The notes: generated from the sequence alone by a model not told the origin. A stretch of DNA of 64,000 bases from Pseudomonas sp. NBRC 111124 (GCF_001320245.1 NZ_BCBA01000047.1:27124-91123), one strand, 5' to 3'. Positions 35,068-43,806 are shown, counted from the stretch's first letter. Translations and numbers: made by a program.

Positions 35068-36567
35068 GTGAAGCGCGACATCCACCTCGTTGTCCTTTTG
35101 CTATCGGTCATTGGTTGCTCACTCGCTTCGTTGACGCTATGGAAAGTCATGGCTTCTCGTGAACGCGCACTGGAAGACATCAACACCCATGGCCTGAACC
35201 TCACCCAGGCACTTTCCACCTACTCCGAAGGTATCGTGCGGCAAAGTTCGCTGATCCTGCTCGGCCTGGTGGAGCGCCTGGAAACCGAAGGCAGTGGGCC
35301 GGCACAGATCCTAAGGCTGAGCCAGCTGATCGACCGGCAACAGCCGCTGATGCCACAATTGAGCGGCATTACCGTCTACGCCCGGGACGGACGCTGGCTG
35401 ATGTCGTCCAATCGCCCCATCCCGGCCGGTGCCAACAGCAGCGATCGGGCGTACTTCATCCATCACCGCGACGACCCTTCGCGCGAGTCGTTCATCGGCC
35501 TGCCCATCCGCAGCCGCGCCAACCAGGAATGGGTGATTACCATCAGTCGTCGCTTCAACGATGCCAAGGGCGAATTCGCCGGCGTGGTGGCGGTGACGCT
35601 GGGGATCGAGAACTTCCTGCACCTGTTCGGTCAGATCGACGTCGGCCGTGAGGGCGCCATCGGGCTGTCCTATACCGACGGCGCATTGCTGGTGCGCTAC
35701 CCGTTTCGCGAGCAGGACATGGGGCGCAACTTCTCCCAGTCGCCGATCTACACCAAGTACCTGATCGACAAGTCGGTCGGCACCGCCTCGTTCACGTCCA
35801 GCCTGGACGGCGTCGAGCGCCTATATGCGTTTCGCAAGAGTGACCAGCTGCCGCTGGTGACCACCGTTGCCCTGGGGCAGCGTGAAGCACTGGCAGCCTG
35901 GCGGCTGGAGGCGCAACTGTCGCTGCTGGTGGTATGCGCGCTACTGGGCCTGACCGGCACCATCGGCTGGCTGCTGATCCGCGCCATGTGTCGGCGCAGC
36001 CTGGCAGAGGGTGACCTGAGGGTGGCCCAGCAACAGCTGCTCGACAGCAACCAGCAGCTCGAACGCCTGGCGATGCACGACGCACTGACCGGGTTGGCCA
36101 ACCGCCGCAGTTTCGATCAGGCCCTGGCCCAGGAGGCTGGAAGGGCACAGCGCAGTGCAGGCACCTTGAGCCTGCTGATGATCGATATCGACCACTTCAA
36201 GCGTTACAACGACGCCTATGGCCATCCGGCCGGTGATGCCTGCCTGCACCGGGTGGCCAAGCGGCTATCGGCCTGCGTGCGTCGCCCTCCCGATCTGCTG
36301 GCCCGTTATGGCGGCGAGGAGCTGGCCGCGATCCTGCCCGGTACCGACATTGCCGGCGCGGCCATTGTCGCTCAGGCAATGCTCGATTGCCTGAGCAAGG
36401 AACCCATCGCCCACCAGGACAGCCCGTTTGCCCAGGTGACCGTGAGCATTGGCATCGCCTGCGCGACGGGTGATGAACTGAAGAGCGGCCAAGCCCTGCT
36501 CGCGCGCGCCGACCAGGCGCTCTATCGGGCCAAGGGCGCAGGGCGCAACTGTTTGCATATCGGCTGA
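35068..36567 (+). CDS. Membrane diguanylate cyclase with periplasmic Cache sensor
   Basis: A 499-aa c-di-GMP synthase. Transmembrane helix 1 is residues 6-27; a dCache/PDC sensor spans about 45-275 (DRAYFIHHRDDPSRESFIG is a typical PDC block); helix 2 lies about 287-308; the GGDEF domain is about 330-499. The active site is RYGGEEL (residues 413-419) and an intact inhibitory RxxD site (RPPD) lies five residues before it, so product feedback is expected. The GTG start follows CAGG. Sensed ligand unknown; small molecules such as amino acids or carboxylates are typical. Confidence 0.93.
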   Translation: MKRDIHLVVLLLSVIGCSLASLTLWKVMASRERALEDINTHGLNLTQALSTYSEGIVRQSSLILLGLVERLETEGSGPAQILRLSQLIDRQQPLMPQLSGITVYARDGRWLMSSNRPIPAGANSSDRAYFIHHRDDPSRESFIGLPIRSRANQEWVITISRRFNDAKGEFAGVVAVTLGIENFLHLFGQIDVGREGAIGLSYTDGALLVRYPFREQDMGRNFSQSPIYTKYLIDKSVGTASFTSSLDGVERLYAFRKSDQLPLVTTVALGQREALAAWRLEAQLSLLVVCALLGLTGTIGWLLIRAMCRRSLAEGDLRVAQQQLLDSNQQLERLAMHDALTGLANRRSFDQALAQEAGRAQRSAGTLSLLMIDIDHFKRYNDAYGHPAGDACLHRVAKRLSACVRRPPDLLARYGGEELAAILPGTDIAGAAIVAQAMLDCLSKEPIAHQDSPFAQVTVSIGIACATGDELKSGQALLARADQALYRAKGAGRNCLHIG

Positions 36568-36638
36568 AACCTGCAGTCAGGCCATCGGCGATTGCAAATC
36601 CGGACTAAGGTTGCTTAGCGCCTTCAGGAGACTGCACA

Positions 36639-37214
36639 TTGGCCATAAGCGCTGACACCACCGATCATCATGCCGAGCAGCCGCAAGCTGCGGCGCAGAA
36701 CGTGCTGCTGCTGGCCTGTGGCACAGGCAACCGTCTGGCATTCGAGGCACTGTACCGCACCACCTCGGCCAAGTTGTTCGGCATCTGCCTTCATTACCTG
36801 AACAACCGCGCCGAGGCAGAAGAAGTCCTTCAGGACATCTACACCAGTGTTTGGCTCAAGGCCGCAAGCTTCGATCCGGCGCTATCGAGTGCCGGCACCT
36901 GGATGGCTTCGATTGCCCGACACAAGGCAATCGACAGACGCCGTTCCCGGCACATCCACGAACCTCTCGAAACCCTCGCGCAGTGGCCCACGCAGGATTC
37001 GGTAGCGGACAGCGTCGAGCGGGATCACCAAGGCAGTGCGCTGGAACGCTGCCTTGCAACACTTGAGGAAGACCAGCAGCGATCCATTCGTGTGGCATTT
37101 TTCGAAGGCTATTCCTACGCTGAACTGGCTGAACGTCACAGCGTCCCCCTCGGGACCGTGAAAAGCTGGATTCGCCGTGGGCTCCTCAGACTGCGTGTGT
37201 GCCTTGGCCTATGA
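36639..37214 (+). CDS. ECF RNA polymerase sigma factor
   Basis: A 191-aa ECF sigma factor. Region 2 spans about residues 30-100 (FEALYRTTSAKLFGICLHYL, RAEAEEVLQDIYTSVW) and region 4 about 130-188 (VAFFEGYSYAELAERHSVPL, GTVKSWIRRGLLRLR). The TTG at 36639 is selected because AGGAG lies exactly 8 bases before it and no in-frame ATG is near. Its stop overlaps the ATG of the RskA-type anti-sigma gene, so it is held inactive by that partner. It belongs to the SigK-like ECF group paired with RskA. Expected target: its own operon including the fasciclin gene. Confidence 0.92.
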   Translation: MAISADTTDHHAEQPQAAAQNVLLLACGTGNRLAFEALYRTTSAKLFGICLHYLNNRAEAEEVLQDIYTSVWLKAASFDPALSSAGTWMASIARHKAIDRRRSRHIHEPLETLAQWPTQDSVADSVERDHQGSALERCLATLEEDQQRSIRVAFFEGYSYAELAERHSVPLGTVKSWIRRGLLRLRVCLGL

Positions 37215-37918
37215 ACGAACACGAACTTCCCCCGGGCGATGATCGCGATCTTCTGATCGCCGAGTACGTACTGGGCGTGCTGGGCCGCGAAGCCTGCGAA
37301 GAGGTGGAGGCGCTGGCCGCACGCGACCCAGCCGTGCAAGCGGCGGTGGCTGCGTGGCAGCGTCAGTTCGAAGGCTGGCTGAGTCAGGTTCCTGAAGCCA
37401 CTCCACCTGAGCACACTTGGCAGCGGATCGAGGCGCAAGTATTCCCGAATGAACCTTTGATGCGCCCACCCCGCCGTAGCGGGTGGAACTCTGTCGACTT
37501 ATGGCGCTGGACCACTGCGGCCCTGGCTGCGAGCTTGATCGTCGCCCTCATTACCCTTGGCATGCCCGAGCACAGCGTAACGACAACACTGCTCGCCCGC
37601 CTTGAGCAGCGTGACGGTGATGTCCTGTTCACCGTAACGGTCCAACCTGGCAACCGCGCCGTGCTGTTCGTACCCACACGTGCCTCGTACTGGAAGGACC
37701 TCAGCGCCCAGGCCTGGTTGATCGGCAAGGATGGCCAACCGCACTCGCTAGGGCTGCTTCGGGCGAATGCGGCCTCAGGCCTGGCCATTCCACCGGAACT
37801 GGCTGCATCACTTGGCGAGGGTGCAGTGCTAGCCGTATCGCTCGAGCCTGAAAACGGCTCGCCTACGGGCCTGCCCACCGGCCCCGTCATCGCTCAAGGA
37901 AAAATATCGTCGCTGTGA
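37211..37918 (+). CDS. Anti-sigma factor, RskA family
   Basis: A 235-aa membrane anti-sigma factor. The N-terminal cytoplasmic domain with LIAEYVLGVLGREACEEVEA (about 15-35) is the short ZAS-like anti-sigma segment; a single transmembrane helix lies near residues 95-115 (TTAALAASLIVALITLG); the periplasmic RskA domain contains FVPTRASYWKDLSAQAWLI and the usual SLEPENGSPTGLPTGPV ending. It overlaps the sigma gene by 4 bases. Release of the sigma factor would require proteolysis or redox change in the periplasmic domain. Confidence 0.9.
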   Translation: MNEHELPPGDDRDLLIAEYVLGVLGREACEEVEALAARDPAVQAAVAAWQRQFEGWLSQVPEATPPEHTWQRIEAQVFPNEPLMRPPRRSGWNSVDLWRWTTAALAASLIVALITLGMPEHSVTTTLLARLEQRDGDVLFTVTVQPGNRAVLFVPTRASYWKDLSAQAWLIGKDGQPHSLGLLRANAASGLAIPPELAASLGEGAVLAVSLEPENGSPTGLPTGPVIAQGKISSL

Positions 37919-37992
37919 TGCATCCGTTCGCCGGGCTGCTCCGTATATTCCTCACCTTCATTCGAAGGGTCGAAGAATCGAGGAGATGCATC

Positions 37993-38553
37993 ATGCCCAG
38001 CTTTGCTCAACGCCTCGCAACAACCTGCCTGGTCGCCTTATGCCTTGTGGCATCCAATGGCTTTTCCGCAAACCTGCCACTGGTGGGCGGCGCACCGATG
38101 TACCCGGACAAGACCATCGTTGAAAATGCGGCCAACTCCAAGGATCACACGACACTGGTGGCAGCAGTCAAAGCCGCCGGCCTGGTGGATACCCTCAACG
38201 GCAAAGGCCCGTTCACCGTCTTCGCGCCCACCAACGAAGCCTTTGCCAAGCTCCCGTCAGGCACGGTGGACACCTTGGTAAAACCTGAACACAAGGCCGA
38301 CCTCACGAAGATCCTGACCTACCACGTGGTAGCCGGTACTCATACGGCGAAGCAACTCATGGACGAGGTCAAGATGCATGGCGGCAAAGCCACGCTGACC
38401 ACCGTCCAGGGTGAGCCGCTTACCGTAATGATGCATGGCAGCAAACTCTGGTTGATGGACGCCAAGGGAGGCAAGGCAGCGGTTACCCTCGTCGATGTGA
38501 TGCAGTCCAACGGCGTGATCCACGTCATTGATACCGTGCTGATGCCCAAATAG
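37993..38553 (+). CDS. Secreted fasciclin (FAS1) domain protein
   Basis: A 186-aa exported protein. GAGGAG places the start at 37993. Signal peptide residues 1-26 or so end at NGFSA; one FAS1 domain covers about residues 45-186 with the H1 motif GPFTVFAPTNEAFAKLP, the YH motif LTYHVVAG and H2 VIHVIDTVLMPK. FAS1 proteins mediate adhesion or surface contacts. It is 74 bp behind the sigma/anti-sigma pair and likely to be its target. Mycobacterial SigK-RskA controls the FAS1 proteins MPT70/83, a parallel arrangement. Confidence 0.92.
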   Translation: MPSFAQRLATTCLVALCLVASNGFSANLPLVGGAPMYPDKTIVENAANSKDHTTLVAAVKAAGLVDTLNGKGPFTVFAPTNEAFAKLPSGTVDTLVKPEHKADLTKILTYHVVAGTHTAKQLMDEVKMHGGKATLTTVQGEPLTVMMHGSKLWLMDAKGGKAAVTLVDVMQSNGVIHVIDTVLMPK

Positions 38554-38562
38554 CTTGGCCGA

Positions 38563-38593
38563 CTTGCGACGGCCTGGGTTGGGCCGTCGCAAG
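38563..38593 (+). terminator. 12-bp hairpin after the fasciclin gene
   Basis: CTTGCGACGGCC-TGGGTTG-GGCCGTCGCAAG is a perfect 12-bp stem 9 bases after the stop codon. No T-run follows, so it is a probable terminator or transcript-stabilising structure. Confidence 0.6.
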
Positions 38594-38725
38594 CAAAGCA
38601 CCTGGCTATGCAGATACATCACGCGCGGCTCAACCTGCACAACCTGCCCGAGGCCAACGAAGGCGTGACACGGCACGCCATTGAATCGTCCCGATGAGTC
38701 ATATTGATGCCTTTCGTTCTTCAGG

Positions 38726-38735
38726 CTAATACTAA
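38726..38735 (+). promoter_or_regulatory. Shared -10-like element CTAATACTAA
   Basis: Same 10-mer as 25416-25425, 26 bases before the ATG at 38762. GGGGAGG lies between it and the start codon as a ribosome site. Probable -10 of a stationary-phase promoter. Confidence 0.5.
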
Positions 38736-38761
38736 GGTATCTGCCTGGGGAGGCACGAATC

Positions 38762-39016
38762 ATGCAATCAAGATTTGTTATCGTTCCCGCTGTGCCAATC
38801 GAAAAAGAATCCTTTCAGTCGGGATCTCGTTTCTATTCCGCTACCGTTTCAGGTGGCTTCGACATTTACGACAACCAGGAAAAATTACGGCTCAAGCCAA
38901 GCTACCCGACCAAGTCGCTGGCAGAAGCCGCGCGCTTGAAGCTCAATAGCGAATGCCGTAATCCAGACGAGCGTTTCCCCTTCTTGCGGGTGGAATGCAC
39001 CGGCACCGAGACGTAA
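38762..39016 (+). CDS. Small protein, paralogue of the gene at 25140
   Basis: An 84-aa soluble protein (MQSRFVIVPAVPIEKESFQS). It shares the MQxRFVxVPA start, EKE, FDIYDNQEKLRL and PTK-type motifs with the 25140 gene, though the C-terminal third differs (this one ends ECTGTET). The strong ribosome site GGGGAGG supports the start. Possibly stationary phase-induced judging by the shared -10-like element. Function unknown. Confidence 0.75.
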   Translation: MQSRFVIVPAVPIEKESFQSGSRFYSATVSGGFDIYDNQEKLRLKPSYPTKSLAEAARLKLNSECRNPDERFPFLRVECTGTET

Positions 39017-39020
39017 GGCT

Positions 39021-39677
39021 TCAAGCCTTTCTGACGACCTGCAGCGGCTTGACGCCCGGTAGACCAAGCCCGGCCAACGCCTGGCGCAACTGATCGGGGT
39101 CGATAAAGCGCAAGGCTTGCATGCCCTGCGCTTTCGCCGCATCCACGTTCTTCTGCACGTCATCGATGAACAGCGTGCGCGACGGGTCGAGCCCGTATCG
39201 ACGAAGCAACAACTGGAAAATCTCCGGTTCGGGCTTCATCAGGTTTTCCTGGCCCGACACCAGTATCCCTTCGAACTTATCGAGGAAGCCGAAACGCTGC
39301 TCGGCATAGTGGAAAGTCTCTGCCGACCAGTTGGTCAGGGCAATCAGCCGCACGCCAGCAGCGTGCAGTTCATCCAGCACCTGAACCGTGCCCTCCAGTG
39401 CGCCGGCGAGCATTTCCTCCCAGCGTTCGCGATAGGCCCTGATGTTCGACGCGTGCGCCGGGTGCTCGGCAATGGCCTCATCGATCGCGGCCGCCCATGA
39501 GCGGCCGCGGTCCTGGCGCTCGTTCCAGGCTGTGTTGCAGACGTTGGCCAGAAACGCCTCCATCGCCGCCTCGTCATCCACGAAGATCTTGCGGAACAGG
39601 TGCCGTGGGTTCCAGTCGACCAGCACACCGCCAAGGTCGAACACCACCGCTTCGATAGCGTTGACACGTTTATGCAT
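39021..39677 (-). CDS. HAD-superfamily hydrolase (YihX-like)
   Basis: A 218-aa HAD phosphatase. Motif I is VVFDLGGVLVDWNP near residue 10, with Gly in place of the second Asp, as in YihX and epoxide-hydrolase N-terminal domains; motif II is ALTNWS (near 104); motif III Lys is in NLMKPEPEIF (near 140); motif IV is FIDDVQKNVDAA. GAGGAG eight bases upstream sets the start at 39677. Relatives dephosphorylate sugar phosphates such as glucose-1-phosphate. Monocistronic, convergent with the small gene at 38762. Confidence 0.9.
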   Translation of the reverse strand: MHKRVNAIEAVVFDLGGVLVDWNPRHLFRKIFVDDEAAMEAFLANVCNTAWNERQDRGRSWAAAIDEAIAEHPAHASNIRAYRERWEEMLAGALEGTVQVLDELHAAGVRLIALTNWSAETFHYAEQRFGFLDKFEGILVSGQENLMKPEPEIFQLLLRRYGLDPSRTLFIDDVQKNVDAAKAQGMQALRFIDPDQLRQALAGLGLPGVKPLQVVRKA

Positions 39678-39711
39678 ACATCGACTCCTCGCGGGTTGAG
39701 CCTGAATGACG

Positions 39712-40116
39712 TCAGGCAAAATGCCGAAGTGCGCTGTCATCCCATTCATGGCCCGCGTGCGACCAGCCATTGTCCATCGGCAGCGGGAACCCGGTGCGAC
39801 AATGCCCCTGCTTGGCTTCGAAGTCGAAGACCGCATGGGGGTAGTCGTTGATCAGCAGCAGCGCCTTGCGGTGGTCCTCGGACCAGGCAATCTTGACCTG
39901 CGAGGGCTTGTCCCGATCGGAGACGTCTTCCACGTCGTAGATGTGCAGCGCATTCTGGATCGGGTTGCCGCTGTTTGAAGTATCCAGGGCGTAGAAATAG
40001 CCGGTTTCCTCATCGTCCTCGAACACCACGACGTAGGAACCTTCCCCGGCCGGCGCCTCGAGCACCAGGCCGTCCCCAACCAGCAATTCGTTCTGCGCAG
40101 CAAGATAGGCAGGCAT
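39712..40116 (-). CDS. DUF2251-like protein
   Basis: A 134-aa cytoplasmic protein with the acidic block YVVVFEDDEETGYFYALDTS, then ALHIYDVEDVSD and the C-terminal GWSHAGHEWDD. This pattern fits DUF2251, a family of unknown function. Start at 40116 follows GAGGAATG. No neighbours with clear function. Confidence in the family call is moderate, that it is a gene is high. Confidence 0.75.
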   Translation of the reverse strand: MPAYLAAQNELLVGDGLVLEAPAGEGSYVVVFEDDEETGYFYALDTSNSGNPIQNALHIYDVEDVSDRDKPSQVKIAWSEDHRKALLLINDYPHAVFDFEAKQGHCRTGFPLPMDNGWSHAGHEWDDSALRHFA

Positions 40117-40324
40117 GTTGGCATTCCTCTTCCTTGGTCTGGGAGACCGATCATGCCCAGCAACGGATGCCGGCTGCAAGCGAATCCGGACCGGGCCATA
40201 GCCTTGGGCAACACCACAGGCTGATACTTTGCATCAACGCCGATAAGCCACTGGCACACTCAGCCGATGGAGATTGCATGCCAGTGTGAATAAATCCGGC
40301 AACTTAACGCTGATAAAACTTCCT

Positions 40325-41095
40325 TCAATCCAGTATCGGCTTGAGCAACGCCTGCGCTTCATGCAGCGTCGCCAGGTAGCGCAGGCGCATCTCGTCGATG
40401 CTCAACCGCGACGCATGGGTGGTGATCGTCAAGGTCGCCTTCAGCTGGCCGCTGCGGTCGAGCAACGGCACGCCCAGCACCCGCATGCCGATTTCGTATT
40501 CCTGGTCGACGATGCTGTAGCCCTGCGCCCTCACCCGCTGCAACTCCGCCTCCAGCAGCGCCCTGTCGGTCTGGGTGTAAGGCGTCAGCGCATGCAGCGG
40601 GTTGCGTGTGAAGTACTCCCCGCGCTGCCCCTCCTCCAGCCACGCCAGCCACACCCTGCCACTGGCCGTGCAGTACATCGGCACCCGTGACCCGGGGCGG
40701 ATCGAAAACGACGCAATGTGGCTGTAGCGGCTGCGCACCAGGTGAATGATCTCGTCCCCATCACGACTGCCTACCGACACATGTTCCTGGGTTTGCCGCG
40801 CCACCTGCTCGACGATCGGCCGCAGCATGCGCGGCAACTGCGCCGAATCGACATAGGCCTGGCCGATGCGCAAGGCCTTGGGCGTCAGCCAGTAATGGCG
40901 GTTGTCGGTTTCGGCAAAGCCCTCATGCACCAGCGTCAGCAGAAAGCGCCGTGCGGCGCTGGGGGTCAGGCCGGACAGCCTGGCCGCCTGGCGCACGCTG
41001 AGGCGTGGTTGCTCGGCATTGAACAGCTGCATCAGCGCCAGGCCTTTCTGCAGGCCGGCGATCAGGTCGCGGGGGTGAATCTCGGGCTGGGACAT
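40325..41095 (-). CDS. IclR-family regulator of the PcaR/PcaU/PobR subgroup
   Basis: A 256-aa activator-type regulator. The winged helix is about residues 10-75 (LSVRQAARLSGLTPSAARRF) and the effector domain about 80-256 (RPGSRVPMYCTASGRVWLAWL is the typical ligand-lid block). N-terminal GLQKGLALMQLFNAEQPRLS closely matches the PcaR group. It is divergent from the AroE-like operon; TGCGATTA-type operators lie in the 145-bp gap and before the MFS gene at 45955. It probably activates this set in response to an aromatic or hydroaromatic acid. Confidence 0.9.
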   Translation of the reverse strand: MSQPEIHPRDLIAGLQKGLALMQLFNAEQPRLSVRQAARLSGLTPSAARRFLLTLVHEGFAETDNRHYWLTPKALRIGQAYVDSAQLPRMLRPIVEQVARQTQEHVSVGSRDGDEIIHLVRSRYSHIASFSIRPGSRVPMYCTASGRVWLAWLEEGQRGEYFTRNPLHALTPYTQTDRALLEAELQRVRAQGYSIVDQEYEIGMRVLGVPLLDRSGQLKATLTITTHASRLSIDEMRLRYLATLHEAQALLKPILD

Positions 41096-41123
41096 GAGTT
41101 CGGCTCGTGGAAAAGGGCAATTA

Positions 41124-41158
41124 ATGCGATTACCGAAAGATGGCTGCGATTATCGCAT
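41124..41158. promoter_or_regulatory. PcaR-like IclR operator repeats
   Basis: Two copies of TGCGATTA(C/T)CG(A/C)A begin at 41125 and 41145, exactly 20 bp (about two helical turns) apart. The second, TGCGATTATCGCA, is a perfect palindrome. They resemble the P. putida PcaR site (GTTCGATAATCGCAC) and lie between the divergent IclR and AroE-like genes. Confidence 0.65.
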
Positions 41159-41240
41159 CAAATGCCTGATAAGCGCGTTGTTGATGAAAACGCCTGGCTG
41201 CAAGCTTGCCTCCACAACAACAGTCATAACGGAGGTCAGC

Positions 41241-42050
41241 ATGATCCGAGGTTCAACCGAACTGGTCGCCATTGTCGGTTCACCCATCGCCCAGGTGAAA
41301 TCCCCGGAGAACTTCAACACCTGGTTCGCCAACAACGCCTGCGACCTGGCAATGATTCCCATCGACCTGCAGGAAACGGCGCTGGGAGCCTTTGTCGAAA
41401 ACCTGCGCGGCTGGCGCAACCTGCGCGGCTGCGTGGTCACCGTGCCGTACAAGCAGGTCCTGGCCACGCGCCTTGACGGGCTCAGCGAGCGCGCCAAGGC
41501 ACTGGGCTCGGTCAACGTGATCCGCCGCGAGCCCGACGGCCGCCTGCTGGGCGACAACGTCGATGGCGCAGGCTTCCTTGGCGCCGCCCGCCTGCAAGGC
41601 TTCGTGGCCAGTGGCAAGCGTGCGCTGGTGGTCGGCTGCGGCGGGGTCGGCAGTGCCATTGCCTATGCACTGGGTGAGGCCGGGCTTGGCCAGATTACCC
41701 TCAGCGACCCCAGCGCCGAACGCGTCGGTGCGCTGGGCGAAGTACTTGGTAAGGCCTTTGCGGAACTGGAAATCGCCACACAGTACCGCTCGCTGGAGGA
41801 CTTCGACCTGGTGGTCAACGCCTCCCCCGTCGGCATGGGCAACAACGGGGAACTGCCTTTGCCAAGCACACTGCTGGAGACCCTGAAAACCACCACGCTG
41901 GTGGCCGATGTGGTCACTTCGCCGGAAATCACCCCGCTGCTGCACCAGGCGCGTGAACGCGGCTGCGCAATCCAGACCGGTGTGCAGATGGCTTTCGCTC
42001 AACTGGGCCACCTCGGCGCCTTCATGGGCGTCACGCCGCTGGAGATCTAA
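41241..42050 (+). CDS. AroE-like shikimate/quinate-type dehydrogenase (catabolic paralogue)
   Basis: A 269-aa AroE-fold oxidoreductase. The catalytic dyad is present: Lys in VTVPYKQ (near residue 71) and Asp in GDNVDGAGF (near 107). However the carboxylate-anchoring HSxS of AroE is replaced by QVKS, losing the first Ser (now Val), and the cofactor loop after VVGCGGVGSA reads LSDPSAER, where the Asp favours NAD+ over the NADP-type NRT-R. Hence an oxidative, catabolic enzyme on a related but altered ring substrate is likely rather than aromatic biosynthesis. GGAGG five bases upstream sets the start. First gene of the operon, 4 bases before the flavoprotein. Confidence 0.85.
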   Translation: MIRGSTELVAIVGSPIAQVKSPENFNTWFANNACDLAMIPIDLQETALGAFVENLRGWRNLRGCVVTVPYKQVLATRLDGLSERAKALGSVNVIRREPDGRLLGDNVDGAGFLGAARLQGFVASGKRALVVGCGGVGSAIAYALGEAGLGQITLSDPSAERVGALGEVLGKAFAELEIATQYRSLEDFDLVVNASPVGMGNNGELPLPSTLLETLKTTTLVADVVTSPEITPLLHQARERGCAIQTGVQMAFAQLGHLGAFMGVTPLEI

Positions 42051-42054
42051 AATC

Positions 42055-43806
42055 ATGAGCACTAGCGAACAAGCGGTGTTCGACCTGGTCGTCCTCGGCA
42101 GCGGTGCCGGGGGCTTCGCCACCGCAGCCACGGCAGCCCGCCGCGGGCTGAAAGTGCTGGTGGTGGAAAAGGCCGAGCGTTTCGGCGGCACCTCGGCGAT
42201 TTCCGGCGGTGCGGTGTGGATCTACGGCAGCGATCAGGCCCGTGCGGCTGGGGCCAAGGACTCCCCCGAGGCCATGCGCACTTACCTGAGGACGATCATC
42301 GGCAAGGGTTACAACCCGGCGCTGGTGGACGCCTTCATCGAGCAGGGCCACCAGGCCCTGCGCTGGCTGGAGCACAACACCGAACTGCGCTATGCCCTGC
42401 GCCCGCATTCGCCGGACTACTACCCCGACGAACCCGGTGCCACCGAGTTCGGCCGCGCCCTGGAAATGGTCGAGTACGACGGCCGCCAGTTGGGTTCGCG
42501 CTTCGAGGACCTGAAGATGCCACCGCCGGGCATGCTGCTGTTTGGCGGCATGATGGTGAACCGCGTGGACATCCAGCACTTCCTCAACCTGCGCCGCTCG
42601 CCAGCCTCGCTGTGGCATTGCCTGAAGCTGATGGCACGGTATGCGCGGGACCGCCTGCAGCACCCGCGGGGGACCCGCCTGACCACCGGCAACGCGCTGA
42701 TCGCGCGCCTGGCCAGCAGCGCCTTTGCCCACGGCACAGAACTGTGGCTGCGCAGCGAAGCACAAGCGCTGATCGTCGAACGCGGCGTGGTAACCGGCGT
42801 TATTGTGCAGCGTGAAGGCCGACGGATACGGGTGCAGGCGCACGGTGGCGTGGTCTGCGCCATGGGTGGTTTTGCCGCCGGGCAGCTGGCTGCCCGCAAT
42901 CGCCCGCACGCCGCAGGGCCACACCTGAGCATGTCGCCGCCCACCAACGACGGCGCTGCCCTGCGCCTTGGCGAGGCGGTGGCGGCGGCCCAGGGCGAGG
43001 GCCTTGCAGCCAATTTCTTCTGGGCGCCGGTGTCCGAACTGCGCCACGCCAATGGCGAGCGCGAGCGCTTCCCGCATCTGGTCACCGACCGCGCCAAGCC
43101 GGGTGTGATCGCGGTCGACCCGACCGGGCGGCGCTTCGTCAACGAATCCAACTCCTACCACCACTTCGTGCAGACCATGTTCACCAACGGTATCGGCCAT
43201 TGCTGGCTGATCTGCGACGCCGAAGCGATGAACCGCTATGGCCTGGGCCTGGCGCGGCCAAAGCCGGTGGACAACTCTGCGCTGATCGCCGCCGGCTACC
43301 TGCTGCGCGCCGACAGCGTGCCGGCCCTGGCGACGGCCATGGGGGTCGATTCGCAAGCCTTGCAGCAAACGCTGGCGCACTTCAACGCCGACGCTTGCAA
43401 CGGCATCGACCGCGAGTTCGGCAAAGGCGGCAACAGCTACAACCGCTACATGGGCGACCCCCAGCACCAACCCAACCCGTGCCTGGCAGCGCTGACCAAG
43501 GCGCCGTTCTACGCCATCCGCATCCAAACCGGAGACCTTGGCTCGGCACGCGGCCTGGTGACCGACGCCAAGGCCAACGTGCTGAACCGCAGCGGCGCGC
43601 CGATTGCCGGGTTATATGCCGTGGGCAACGACATGAACTCGATGATGAACGGCACCTACCCAGGCCCGGGCATCACCCTGGGCCCTGCCCTCACCTTCGG
43701 CTGGATCGCTGCCAGTCATATCGCCGAGCGCCTGCAGGCGCCCGCCACCCACCAGGAGACCACCGCATGTACTACGAACTGCGAACCTACACCCTCGACC
43801 CGCTGA
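42055..43806 (+). CDS. FAD-dependent dehydrogenase, KstD/fumarate-reductase flavoprotein family (1)
   Basis: A 583-aa flavoprotein. The FAD motif GSGAGGFATAATAARRG is at about residues 15-31, Glu at the end of beta-2 (VVEKAERFGGTSAISGGAVW), and the C-terminal YPGPGITLGPALTFGWIAA holds the Tyr and Gly positions that in 3-ketosteroid Delta1-dehydrogenase bind the substrate ketone. The family removes hydrogens alpha,beta to a carbonyl in a ring. With the AroE-like dehydrogenase making a ketone, a desaturase step is inferred. It overlaps the NIPSNAP gene by 40 bases. Sequence differs clearly from the other two flavoproteins here. Confidence 0.88.
   Translation: MSTSEQAVFDLVVLGSGAGGFATAATAARRGLKVLVVEKAERFGGTSAISGGAVWIYGSDQARAAGAKDSPEAMRTYLRTIIGKGYNPALVDAFIEQGHQALRWLEHNTELRYALRPHSPDYYPDEPGATEFGRALEMVEYDGRQLGSRFEDLKMPPPGMLLFGGMMVNRVDIQHFLNLRRSPASLWHCLKLMARYARDRLQHPRGTRLTTGNALIARLASSAFAHGTELWLRSEAQALIVERGVVTGVIVQREGRRIRVQAHGGVVCAMGGFAAGQLAARNRPHAAGPHLSMSPPTNDGAALRLGEAVAAAQGEGLAANFFWAPVSELRHANGERERFPHLVTDRAKPGVIAVDPTGRRFVNESNSYHHFVQTMFTNGIGHCWLICDAEAMNRYGLGLARPKPVDNSALIAAGYLLRADSVPALATAMGVDSQALQQTLAHFNADACNGIDREFGKGGNSYNRYMGDPQHQPNPCLAALTKAPFYAIRIQTGDLGSARGLVTDAKANVLNRSGAPIAGLYAVGNDMNSMMNGTYPGPGITLGPALTFGWIAASHIAERLQAPATHQETTACTTNCEPTPSTR

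Noticed and set aside
42031..43527. Long minus-strand frame opposite the first flavoprotein
   Set aside because: Same reasoning: shadow of a well-supported coding strand.
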